Of a DNA stretch of 64,000 bases, positions 32,374-40,276 are shown piece after piece. The stretch is taken from assembly GCA_018716135.1 (NCBI GenBank), contig DVKG01000006.1:62001-126000 (forward strand), written 5' to 3'. This stretch comes from Scybalosoma faecavium (GTDB taxonomy: Bacteria; Bacillota; Clostridia; Christensenellales; Christensenellaceae). Both the position numbers and the translations under genes were made by a program. The notes under the pieces were generated by a model, which did not search any database, was not told the DNA's origin, and worked only from the letters and a program-made list of their open reading frames with translations. Each line of letters begins with the position of its first letter. The stretch's first letter is position 1.

Positions 32374-33621
32374 ATGAGCAGACCATTAACAGGAGCGTGC
32401 ATAATAGGTCAATCAGGAGGCCCGACTTCGGTTATCAACGCCAGCGCATACGGCGTAATAAACACCGCCCTCGCCAGTCCATATATAACCAGAGTCCTCG
32501 GAGCATCGCACGGTATCACCGGCGTTCTGGACGATAAGCTATTCGATATGGGCAAGGAGGACGACGCTGAGCTTGCGCTTATGCTCGGCACGCCTTCAAG
32601 CGTACTTGGCTCCTGCCGATTTAAGCTGGCAGAGTATGAAGATGATCCCGCCACATACGAACGCATACTCGAAATATTTAAAAAATACGACGTCAGATAT
32701 TTCTTTTACAACGGCGGGAATGACTCCATGGACACTTGCAACAAAGTCAGCAAATTCATGGATAAGGTCGGATATGAATGCAGAATCATCGGCGTTCCAA
32801 AAACCATAGACAACGACCTGGCGCTTACAGATCATTGCCCCGGATACGGTTCTGCAGCTAAGTACATAGCAACGACTATGATGGAGCTTTATCTCGATGC
32901 ACACGTATACAACAGAGGTATGATATGCGTCGTAGAAGTTATGGGACGCAACGCAGGCTGGCTTACGGCAGCTACCGCTTTGGCAAAGCATTTTGGCCAT
33001 GGACCGGATCTCATATATCTCCCCGAACACGAATTTGAGCTGAGCAAGTTTATGCAGACCGTAGGAGAGATATATAAACGGCAGAACAACTGCCTTATAG
33101 CGATGTCCGAAGGCATACATGACAAAGAGGGCAATCTGATAGCAGACTACGGCAAACGCGAATCGCAAACGGATGCATTCGGTCACAGACAGCTCGGCGG
33201 ACTTGCCGTTACCATGGCGGGCTACCTCTCTGCACACATGGACGCTAAAATACGCGGAATCGAGCTTTCGCTCCTTCAGCGGTGTGCATCGCACTGCGCA
33301 TCTCAAACAGACGTAGACGAAGCTTACATCGCAGGGCGCGACGCTGTAGAATATGCTGTCGCCGGAGCAACAGGCAAAATGGTCGGATTCGACTGCAAAC
33401 GCTCAATAGACGGCTATAAATGTCATACAACGCTCGTAGACCTGGACGAAGTCGCCAATAAAGAGAAAAAGCTGCCCCTCGAATGGATACTTCCGGATGG
33501 TAGCGGCGTGACTCAGGATTTCATAGATTATGCACTGCCTCTCATACAGGGTGAATCCTTGCAGCAAAAAGAAAACGGGCTTCCCCGTTTCGCAAAACTG
33601 AATAAAGTATTTGCAAAATAA
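32374..33621 (+). CDS. 6-phosphofructokinase, probably pyrophosphate-dependent
   Basis: Phosphorylates fructose 6-phosphate. The 415-residue protein has the N-terminal IIGQSGGPTSVINAS, the FYNGGNDSMD motif and PKTIDNDL. The Asp in GGND and the Lys in PKTIDND stand where the ATP-type enzyme has Gly, which is the established signature of PPi-dependent enzymes; GRNAGW follows. I chose ATG 32374 because GGGAG lies directly before it; the upstream ATG lacks a site. A PPi enzyme makes the step reversible and saves ATP, as in several anaerobes. Confidence 0.88.
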   Translation: MSRPLTGACIIGQSGGPTSVINASAYGVINTALASPYITRVLGASHGITGVLDDKLFDMGKEDDAELALMLGTPSSVLGSCRFKLAEYEDDPATYERILEIFKKYDVRYFFYNGGNDSMDTCNKVSKFMDKVGYECRIIGVPKTIDNDLALTDHCPGYGSAAKYIATTMMELYLDAHVYNRGMICVVEVMGRNAGWLTAATALAKHFGHGPDLIYLPEHEFELSKFMQTVGEIYKRQNNCLIAMSEGIHDKEGNLIADYGKRESQTDAFGHRQLGGLAVTMAGYLSAHMDAKIRGIELSLLQRCASHCASQTDVDEAYIAGRDAVEYAVAGATGKMVGFDCKRSIDGYKCHTTLVDLDEVANKEKKLPLEWILPDGSGVTQDFIDYALPLIQGESLQQKENGLPRFAKLNKVFAK

Positions 33622-33640
33622 AAATTGATATTATATATAA

Positions 33641-33714
33641 AAGAACCGGCTTCTAATGAAATGAACCCCAAAAGTGTCTAACTTTTGGGGTTCATACTGC
33701 AAACGCCGGTTCTT
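33641..33714. terminator. Nested bidirectional hairpins between pfk and trxA
   Basis: A 15-bp perfect stem (33661-33675 with 33681-33695, loop GTCTA) sits inside a 10-bp outer stem AAGAACCGGC/GCCGGTTCTT (33641-33650, 33705-33714). It lies between convergent genes with T-rich flanks on both strands, so it likely ends both transcripts. Confidence 0.75.
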
Positions 33715-33723
33715 TCTTGACTT

Positions 33724-34047
33724 TTATTCAAATACTTTATTCACAAACGAATCCATGGCTTCGTCGTCAATAACGCCCGAATGCTTATACAGCGGCTGAC
33801 CGTTTTTAAACATCATAAGCGTCGGAATCATCTCTATCCTCAAAATCTCCGAAACTCCGGGGCATTCATCCACATTTACCTTGCAGAATTTGACCTTCCC
33901 GCTAAATCTCTCGGCCGCAGCTTCGAAAGTAGGCGCAAACGAGCGGCACGGACCGCACCATGCAGCCCAAAAATCCACAACTACAGGAATATCAGAGTGA
34001 AGAACCTCTTCATCGAATTTTTCTTCTGCTATTTTTACTACGCTCAT
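33724..34047 (-). CDS. trxA: Thioredoxin
   Basis: Disulfide reductant of 107 residues. It shows VDFWAAWCGPCRSFAP with the WCGPC active site near residue 33, KVNVDECPG and the cis-Pro region MIPTLMMF. I chose ATG 34047, which overlaps the end of the RseC-like gene by 38 bp and has GGGAAG upstream. It is the last gene of hisS-aspS-rseC-trxA. Confidence 0.93.
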   Translation of the reverse strand: MSVVKIAEEKFDEEVLHSDIPVVVDFWAAWCGPCRSFAPTFEAAAERFSGKVKFCKVNVDECPGVSEILRIEMIPTLMMFKNGQPLYKHSGVIDDEAMDSFVNKVFE

Positions 34048-34489
34048 CGTCTTCTTCCCTTTCTGTGTTGTCAATAGACACGAGCTTAAACGTCGGGTCT
34101 ATCTCTCTTTTGAATTTAGGTTCGAGCAGACGGATAATGAGAAAAACCACACCCATCAGCACCAAACCGAAGATCATCGCAGCATAGTCAAGCAGCATAT
34201 TGGGAAAAACCACATTCCCAAAGCTATATCCCAGCAAAATTCCTACTACGAAAAACACAAGCGGGAACACATAAACGATGACCGAACTTTTGAGAGATTT
34301 TTTGCCTGAGAATTCTACTATAACTTTATCTCCCATTGTTGCGCCGATGGTATTTTTCAGCGGAATTGTCATCTCGTCCGAACCTACCATCATGCCGCAC
34401 GCGCAGCATTTTCCGCAGGCAGACGTGCGTTTGAACATCACGTCTACATCGCCGCCGTTTATCCCGACTACAGTGCCTCGCTCAACCAT
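34010..34489 (-). CDS. RseC/SoxR-reducing family membrane protein
   Basis: 159 residues: a Cys-containing N-terminus (TSACGKCCACGM near residue 23), a beta-rich part, two membrane helices (about 70-92 and 98-122) and a charged tail. This is the RseC (SoxR_red) layout; homologues couple redox carriers to SoxR reduction or to Rnf-linked processes. No rnf gene is adjacent. It lies 33 bp after aspS and overlaps trxA, which fits a redox context. Confidence 0.85.
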   Translation of the reverse strand: MVERGTVVGINGGDVDVMFKRTSACGKCCACGMMVGSDEMTIPLKNTIGATMGDKVIVEFSGKKSLKSSVIVYVFPLVFFVVGILLGYSFGNVVFPNMLLDYAAMIFGLVLMGVVFLIIRLLEPKFKREIDPTFKLVSIDNTEREEDDERSKNSRRKIR

Positions 34490-34522
34490 ACGGATGCACC
34501 TCCTATGTCTTTATTATAAACA

Positions 34523-36301
34523 CTATTCCGGTTTATTAATCTGCAAATGCAGCTCTTCCAGCTGTTTTTCATCGACCTCAGACGGCGCCTCAGACATAAG
34601 GCAGGATGCGTTCTGCACCTTAGGGAATGCAATTACATCGCGTATGCTGTTCTGGGAACAAAGCAGCATAGCCAATCTATCCAATCCATATGCCAGACCG
34701 CCGTGCGGAGGAGTACCGTATTTAAACGCTTCCATCATAAAGCCAAAGCGTTCCCAAGCCTGCTCTTTCGTAAAGCCGAGAGCCGCGAACATGCGTTCCT
34801 GCAAAGGCGCGCTGTGTATTCTGATGCTGCCGCCGCCTATCTCGTTGCCGTTCAGCACGATGTCGTACGCTTTCGCGCGTACCTTCTCGGGCGCAGTCTC
34901 CAGCAGATCAAGGTCTTCGTCCATGGGATGCGTGAAGGGATGGTGCATTGCAACATAGCGTCCTGCATCCTCATTGTACTCAAGCAGCGGGAACTCTACC
35001 ACCCAGAGCAAATTCCATTTGCTTTGGTCTATCAATCCCAGCTCCGCACCCAGCTTCAGACGCAGAGCGCCGAGCGCGTCGAAGACTACCTTAGGTTTAT
35101 CTGCTACAAAAAGAAGTGTTTCGCCTTCTTTCAGCTCTGTCTTAGCTATTATTCTGTCTATGTATTCCTGAGTCAGGAATTTTGCAATCGGGCTGTGCAA
35201 GCCTTCCGGCTTCATCGCCATCCAAGCCAGACCTTTAGCGCCGTATGTTTTTACAAATTCGCCCAGAGCATCGACCTCTTTGCGCGGGAACAGCTTAGGC
35301 GCTTTGACAGCGCGGACGTTGCCCCCATTTTCAATCGCTCCGGCAAATACCTTAAACTCCGCTCCTCTCAGCTCCTCCGTGAGATCTATCAGCTCCATAC
35401 CGAAGCGGGTATCAGGCTTATCGCTGCCGTAACGCTCCATAGCCTCTTTATATGTTATGCGCGGCAGCGGCAGAGAAATCTGTACGCCCAGCGCCTCGCG
35501 GAATATCTTTTCCAACAGGCCTTCATTCAGCGCAATGACATCATCCACCTCTACAAAGGAGAGCTCCATGTCTATTTGAGTAAACTCAGGCTGTCTGTCT
35601 GCACGGAGGTCCTCATCGCGGAAGCAGCGCGCTATCTGATAGTATCTGTCAAAGCCGGACACCATTAGAAGCTGCTTGAATATCTGCGGAGACTGAGGCA
35701 AAGCATAGAAGCACCCGGGGTGGATTCTGCTGGGAACCAGATAATCCCTCGCACCCTCCGGCGTGCTCTTTTGCAGCATCGGAGTTTCAACTTCAAGAAA
35801 TCCGTTATCGTGCAGATACTGACGCGCCGCCATAGCTATCTTGCTGCGCATGATAAAATTCTTCTGCAAATCAGGTCTGCGCAAATCCAGATAGCGATAC
35901 TTCAAGCGCAGCTCCTCGCGCACGTCCGAATTTTCTTCTATCTCAAAGGGCGGCGTTGCAGCGGAGCTGAGTATTTTTAACTCACTGACCTCCACTTCAA
36001 TTTCGCCTGTTTTCAAATCCCTGTTTATATTCTGCTCATCTCTTTTTGCAATCTTGCCCTTGACCGCGATGACAAATTCAGACCGCAGAGACTCTGCCTT
36101 CTCGAAGCTTGCAGCATCTCGATTTTCGTCAAAAACAACCTGTATAATACCGCTTCTGTCCCGAAGCCATACGAAAATCAGACCGCCGAGATTTCTTCTT
36201 CTCTGCACCCAGCCCATGAGCGTGACTTCTTGTCCCACATGCGCCGTATCAAAATCGGCACACATTCCGCTTCTCTTCCAACCGTTCAGTAATTCACTCA
36301 T
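34523..36301 (-). CDS. aspS: Aspartyl-tRNA synthetase
   Basis: Class IIb synthetase of 592 residues. The N-terminal OB-fold anticodon domain includes VTLMGWVQRRRNLGG, motif 2 is FRDEDLRADRQPEFTQID, the bacterial GAD insertion lies at about 290-420, and motif 3 is GLAYGLDRL. The QSPQ region (LPQSPQIFKQLLM) is typical. The ATG at 36301 follows GAGGAG and is 2 bp after the hisS stop, so the two are coupled, as in many Firmicutes. Confidence 0.97.
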   Translation of the reverse strand: MSELLNGWKRSGMCADFDTAHVGQEVTLMGWVQRRRNLGGLIFVWLRDRSGIIQVVFDENRDAASFEKAESLRSEFVIAVKGKIAKRDEQNINRDLKTGEIEVEVSELKILSSAATPPFEIEENSDVREELRLKYRYLDLRRPDLQKNFIMRSKIAMAARQYLHDNGFLEVETPMLQKSTPEGARDYLVPSRIHPGCFYALPQSPQIFKQLLMVSGFDRYYQIARCFRDEDLRADRQPEFTQIDMELSFVEVDDVIALNEGLLEKIFREALGVQISLPLPRITYKEAMERYGSDKPDTRFGMELIDLTEELRGAEFKVFAGAIENGGNVRAVKAPKLFPRKEVDALGEFVKTYGAKGLAWMAMKPEGLHSPIAKFLTQEYIDRIIAKTELKEGETLLFVADKPKVVFDALGALRLKLGAELGLIDQSKWNLLWVVEFPLLEYNEDAGRYVAMHHPFTHPMDEDLDLLETAPEKVRAKAYDIVLNGNEIGGGSIRIHSAPLQERMFAALGFTKEQAWERFGFMMEAFKYGTPPHGGLAYGLDRLAMLLCSQNSIRDVIAFPKVQNASCLMSEAPSEVDEKQLEELHLQINKPE

Positions 36302-36303
36302 AA

Positions 36304-37572
36304 TTACTCCTCGCCCGCGCCACTAAGCAGCGCTACAATTTCTGCTTCTGTAAGCTCTTTTTCTTCGCTTTTGCTCATATTTTTCAATCTAAAAACGCCC
36401 TTCTCCAGCTCGTTGTCTCCGACTGTCATTACATATTCGGCGCCCTGCTTATCGGCAAACTTAAACTGCGCTTTCAAGCTGCGCGCAGAGTGATCCATAT
36501 CAGCGCTTATACCCATAGCGCGAAGCTTATGAATCAGAGCCAAAGCATATTTGCGCGCATCGTCACCCGCAGTGGCGATGAAAACATTGAGCGGCTCAGG
36601 CTTAGGTATTTCAAAACCGGCGCTGTCCATAACCATCAGCAGACGCTCCATGCCCATGCCGAAGCCTATCCCCGGCATAGCAGGCCCGCCCAGCTCATTA
36701 ATCAGGCCGTCGTATCTTCCGCCTCCGCAAACAGTGCCCTGCGCGCCTATCTCGCCGGAAACCAGCTCGAATACAGTCTTTGTATAGTAGTCCAATCCAC
36801 GAACAATAAAGGGATTTATCTTGTACGGCAGGTCTATAGCCTTGAGATATTCCTGAAGCTTTTCAAAATGCTCTTTGCAGTCGTCGCAGAGGCAATCTAC
36901 CATATGCGGAGCGCCCGCCGCTATCTCCTTACAGCGTTCTTCTTTGCAATCGAGTACACGCAGGGGGTTTTTCTCCAATCTCTCATGGCAAGTATGGCAA
37001 AGCTCCTCCTTGCTGCTCTCCAGATACTCTATCAGCTTTTTATTATACGCAGGACGACAGTTAGGGCAGCCTATTGAGTTTATATTCAACTCAAGATTAT
37101 GAACTCCCAATCTGTTAAGCACAGTCCACGCCAGAGCTATCACCTCCGCATCGGCGGAAGCGTCCTTTGCGCCGAAGCACTCTATGCCGAACTGATGATG
37201 CTCTCTGAGCCTGCCCGCCTGCGGCTTTTCATAGCGAAAGACCGAAAGCGCAAGATAATACATCTTGGTGGGCTGCGGGCCGCTCGCCAATCCGTGCTCG
37301 ATGAAGCTGCGCGCCACGCCTGCCGTACCCTCAGGTCTGAGAGTTATCGAACGTCCGCCCTTGTCCTCGAAGGTATACATTTCCTTCTGTACTACGTCTG
37401 TCGTGTCGCCCACTCCGCGGAGAAAAAGCTCCGTACTTTCAAACATGGGGACGCGAATTTCTTTATAATTGTTCTCGCGGCATACTTCGCGTATTACACT
37501 TTCAATATAGTGCCATTTATAGCTTTCCTCAGGCAGCAGATCGCGCGTACCTTTTGGTGCTGTAATTTTCAA
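36304..37572 (-). CDS. hisS: Histidyl-tRNA synthetase
   Basis: Class II synthetase of 422 residues. It begins ITAPKGTRDLLPEES and has motif 2 YEKPQAGRLREHHQFG, the histidine-binding ARGLDYYTKTVFE-like segment (IVRGLDYYTKTVFE) and GGRYDGLI. A Cys-rich insertion (CPNCRP, CHTCHE) follows, as in other clostridial forms. The start is TTG 37572, eight bases after GGAGG. A consensus promoter and an attenuator-like hairpin precede it. Confidence 0.97.
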   Translation of the reverse strand: MKITAPKGTRDLLPEESYKWHYIESVIREVCRENNYKEIRVPMFESTELFLRGVGDTTDVVQKEMYTFEDKGGRSITLRPEGTAGVARSFIEHGLASGPQPTKMYYLALSVFRYEKPQAGRLREHHQFGIECFGAKDASADAEVIALAWTVLNRLGVHNLELNINSIGCPNCRPAYNKKLIEYLESSKEELCHTCHERLEKNPLRVLDCKEERCKEIAAGAPHMVDCLCDDCKEHFEKLQEYLKAIDLPYKINPFIVRGLDYYTKTVFELVSGEIGAQGTVCGGGRYDGLINELGGPAMPGIGFGMGMERLLMVMDSAGFEIPKPEPLNVFIATAGDDARKYALALIHKLRAMGISADMDHSARSLKAQFKFADKQGAEYVMTVGDNELEKGVFRLKNMSKSEEKELTEAEIVALLSGAGEE

Positions 37573-37586
37573 GTTTAATCCCTCCT

Positions 37587-37656
37587 AAAAAACAGTTGTC
37601 AACAGCCACTTGCCAGCAGATACATATAGATGCTGTGCAATTATTACTGACAACTG
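37587..37656 (-). promoter_or_regulatory. Attenuator-like hairpin in the hisS leader
   Basis: In the 90-nt leader, CAGTTGTCA and TGACAACTG (37648-37656, 37593-37601) form a 9-bp stem directly followed by six T (37587-37592) and then the AGGAGG of hisS. A smaller CAGCA/TGCTG stem lies in the loop. It sits downstream of the hisS promoter, so it would stop that transcript unless remodelled. No T-box sequence is present. Confidence 0.6.
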
Positions 37657-37669
37657 ACTACCGTTTTCA

Positions 37670-37698
37670 ATTATACGTTGCCCGGCATGAAAAGTCAA
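37670..37698 (-). promoter_or_regulatory. Sigma-A promoter of hisS-aspS-rseC-trxA
   Basis: Minus strand TTGACT (37693-37698), 17-bp spacer, TATAAT (37670-37675), just after the hemZ stop. Confidence 0.88.
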
Positions 37699-37704
37699 CG
37701 CCGC

Positions 37705-39159
37705 TCACACAAACAAAGCTCTCTTGCGTTCTGCCATTTCGTCCGTCCTCGCCAGATAATGCGAAACATCTTTTACACATGCGGCACGACCTATCTTTTT
37801 CTCTGCCATTCTCACTCGTTTTGAGATGCTGCCCGCGCCGAAAGCCATTATGCTGGCCTGTTCTTCCATTATGTCTATATTGTACACGCATTCCTTCCCC
37901 GGTTTTGCATATCCCACATTCTCCATGCTTCCCGCCATGTATTTTTGACGATACATGTAGTACGGATCGTACCCCGCTCTCGAAAGAGAATCCGCGCTCA
38001 TCGCGACTATTCTCTCCGCGGTATCTTTATCCGCAAATGCAGTCTCATTGTCCATTCCGAACTTGGACGCACGTTTTATCGCCAACGTATGAACAGTTAT
38101 ATTATCCGGAGCCAATGCAATAACATCCGACAAGGATTTCTCAAACTCTCGTTCGCCCTCCGTGGGCAGTCCGATTATGAGGTCTGTGTTTACGGCGTCG
38201 AAATTAAACTTTTCGGCCAGCTCAAACGCTGAGAAAAAGTCGTCGGCGCTGTGGCTCCTGCCTATCAGAGAGAGTGTGTGATTCGAAGTTGTCTGCGCAT
38301 TCACGCTTATTCTGTTAACTCCTGCCGCTTTGAGAGCCGCCAGCTTTTCTTCCGTTATGGTGTCCGGACGTCCTGCCTCGACGGTAAATTCTTTTGCCCC
38401 GAGCCTTCCTGCGGCATGCGCCACTTTAGAAAGCAGCTCTGCGGAAAGAGACGTCGGCGTTCCTCCGCCTATATATACGCTGCGCACTCTGTAGCTTTCC
38501 ATCACCGGTCTCAGCGCCTCCATCTCATGCAGCAGCGCCTCGACATATGCCTGCTCTCGCTGACCGTCGCCGCTCACGACAGCAGAGAGAAAAGAACAAT
38601 ACGCACAGCGTGAAGTGCAGAACGGTATTCCTATATACACGTCAATATCTCTGTCTGTCAGGCTGTCCAAAAACGGCTTTTGCCTTGCGCATATATCACG
38701 CAGAAGATCTGTTTTCTCCTCGCTTACATAAAACACATCCTTGAAGATTCTCTCCGTGTGTTCTGTTCCATAATCAGCGGTACACGAGCGCATCAGCTTT
38801 GTCGGCCGCACGCCCGTCAGCGCGCCCCACGGCAGCTTTTTATTAAAATGCTTTTCTAAGCACGCGTACAGCGCGCTTTTCGCACCCCATTTACGCCATT
38901 TTTTGAACTCCAGTTCATCTGCTTCCGGCGCTCTATATGAATCTGACGCAAACTCCGATATCTGCTCTCCGTCTATATAAGCTCGGCACTCGTTGCGCCA
39001 CACTTTTCCTTTATCTATCAGCTCATGGACGACGAGCAAACCATCGCTCCCAATATCCTCACGATACTGCTCAATGTGCCTTATAGAAAGAAACAGGCGA
39101 ATCTCATCGCATAGCTCGCCATAAAGATCCGCCGCGTTAGTCTTGATTACGCCCTGCAT
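37705..39159 (-). CDS. hemZ: HemZ-type coproporphyrinogen dehydrogenase (radical SAM)
   Basis: A 484-residue radical SAM protein. The CTSRCAYCSF motif near residue 165 binds the [4Fe-4S] cluster, followed by YIGGGTPTSL and EAGRPDTI typical of the HemN/HemZ group. An N-terminal domain of about 150 residues ending in LTGVRPTKLM is particular to HemZ. No other haem gene is near, so a role other than haem synthesis is possible. I chose ATG 39159, one base after the stop of the hydrolase gene; the in-frame ATG upstream lies inside that gene. Confidence 0.88.
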   Translation of the reverse strand: MQGVIKTNAADLYGELCDEIRLFLSIRHIEQYREDIGSDGLLVVHELIDKGKVWRNECRAYIDGEQISEFASDSYRAPEADELEFKKWRKWGAKSALYACLEKHFNKKLPWGALTGVRPTKLMRSCTADYGTEHTERIFKDVFYVSEEKTDLLRDICARQKPFLDSLTDRDIDVYIGIPFCTSRCAYCSFLSAVVSGDGQREQAYVEALLHEMEALRPVMESYRVRSVYIGGGTPTSLSAELLSKVAHAAGRLGAKEFTVEAGRPDTITEEKLAALKAAGVNRISVNAQTTSNHTLSLIGRSHSADDFFSAFELAEKFNFDAVNTDLIIGLPTEGEREFEKSLSDVIALAPDNITVHTLAIKRASKFGMDNETAFADKDTAERIVAMSADSLSRAGYDPYYMYRQKYMAGSMENVGYAKPGKECVYNIDIMEEQASIMAFGAGSISKRVRMAEKKIGRAACVKDVSHYLARTDEMAERKRALFV

Positions 39160-39160
39160 A

Positions 39161-39787
39161 TTACTTGCCAAACCTATACAGGTAAGGATTCATGTTTTTC
39201 TCCATCTCCAAAGAGCTGGATTCCATATGACCCGGATGAAGCACATAATCGTCCTGGAGATTGCCGAGCTTTTCCAAAGACTCCTCCATATCCTTCATGC
39301 TGCCTCCGTCAAAATCCGTGCGTCCAATACTCATGCGGAAGAGCGTATCGCCTGAAAACAGGCAGTCGCCTATTATGTAGCATACGCTGCCTCTGGTATG
39401 ACCGGGAGTATGCAGCACCTTAACTTTCATCCCGGCGATATTCAATTCCTCATCCCCATGCAGCAATACATCCGCAGGCTCTGCACGCACCGGAGCGCCT
39501 GAGTTCCCGTATATGCTGAGATTTTTAGTCCCGTCCGTCAGCATTTCGGCGTCCTCCTGATGTATATATACCAGTGCTTTCGTCGCCATGCGCAGACCGG
39601 CAAGATTGCCTATATGGTCAAAGTGACCGTGCGTCATGAGTATCGCCTTGAGAGTAAGCCCCTCCTCCTTGCAGAACTGCTCAACCTTATGTCCGTTATA
39701 TGACGGATCAATGGCCAACGCCAGCTTGGTTTCTTCATCGAATACCACGTATGTATTCGCCATACCTTCGATTTTAACTACGTCCAT
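39161..39787 (-). CDS. Metallo-beta-lactamase-fold hydrolase (glyoxalase II-like)
   Basis: 208 residues with the metal motif THGHFDHIGN, then HTPGHTRGSVCYI and FSGDTLFRMSIGRTDF, the hydroxyacylglutathione hydrolase/YcbL pattern. The substrate is unknown. GGAGG precedes ATG 39787. The order relA-dtd-this gene-hemZ is common in Clostridia. Confidence 0.9.
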   Translation of the reverse strand: MDVVKIEGMANTYVVFDEETKLALAIDPSYNGHKVEQFCKEEGLTLKAILMTHGHFDHIGNLAGLRMATKALVYIHQEDAEMLTDGTKNLSIYGNSGAPVRAEPADVLLHGDEELNIAGMKVKVLHTPGHTRGSVCYIIGDCLFSGDTLFRMSIGRTDFDGGSMKDMEESLEKLGNLQDDYVLHPGHMESSSLEMEKNMNPYLYRFGK

Positions 39788-39808
39788 ATGTATCCTCCGT
39801 ATATTGCT

Positions 39809-40258
39809 CTAAAACAGTTTTGTACTATCCAAAAGAATTGTAACAGGGCCGTCGTTTACGCTGGAAACCTGCATATTCGCTCCGAATTTTCCCGTGGCCA
39901 CTTTAAGCCCGCTTCCGCGCAATCTCTCTACCGCCGCTTCATATATTATTTCTGCACGCTTAGGGTCGCCCGCCGCTATAAAGCTCGGACGTCGGCCTTT
40001 GCGTACATCGCCTAAAAGCGTAAACTGGGAGACTACCAGCAGTTCGCCGCCCACGTCTGTCACGCTCCTGTTCATCTTGTCATTTTCATCTTCAAAAATG
40101 CGCAGCGTCAGACATTTGTCTGTTATATACTTTATGTCTTTCTCTTCGTCGCCTTCTGCCGCGCCCAAAAGTATAAGCAATCCGCGAGAGATTTCCCCCA
40201 CTATTTTGCCGTCTATTTCGACACTCGCCTCGTTTACTCTTGTGACTACCGCTCTCAT
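39809..40258 (-). CDS. dtd: D-aminoacyl-tRNA deacylase
   Basis: Removes D-amino acids (and glycine) from mischarged tRNA. The 149-residue protein shows the two signatures that form the active site: SQFTLLGD near residue 78 and the NDGPVTI Gly-Pro motif near residue 136. It starts 18 bp after relA. Confidence 0.95.
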   Translation of the reverse strand: MRAVVTRVNEASVEIDGKIVGEISRGLLILLGAAEGDEEKDIKYITDKCLTLRIFEDENDKMNRSVTDVGGELLVVSQFTLLGDVRKGRRPSFIAAGDPKRAEIIYEAAVERLRGSGLKVATGKFGANMQVSSVNDGPVTILLDSTKLF

Positions 40259-40276
40259 ATTATCACCTTTGCAGAA

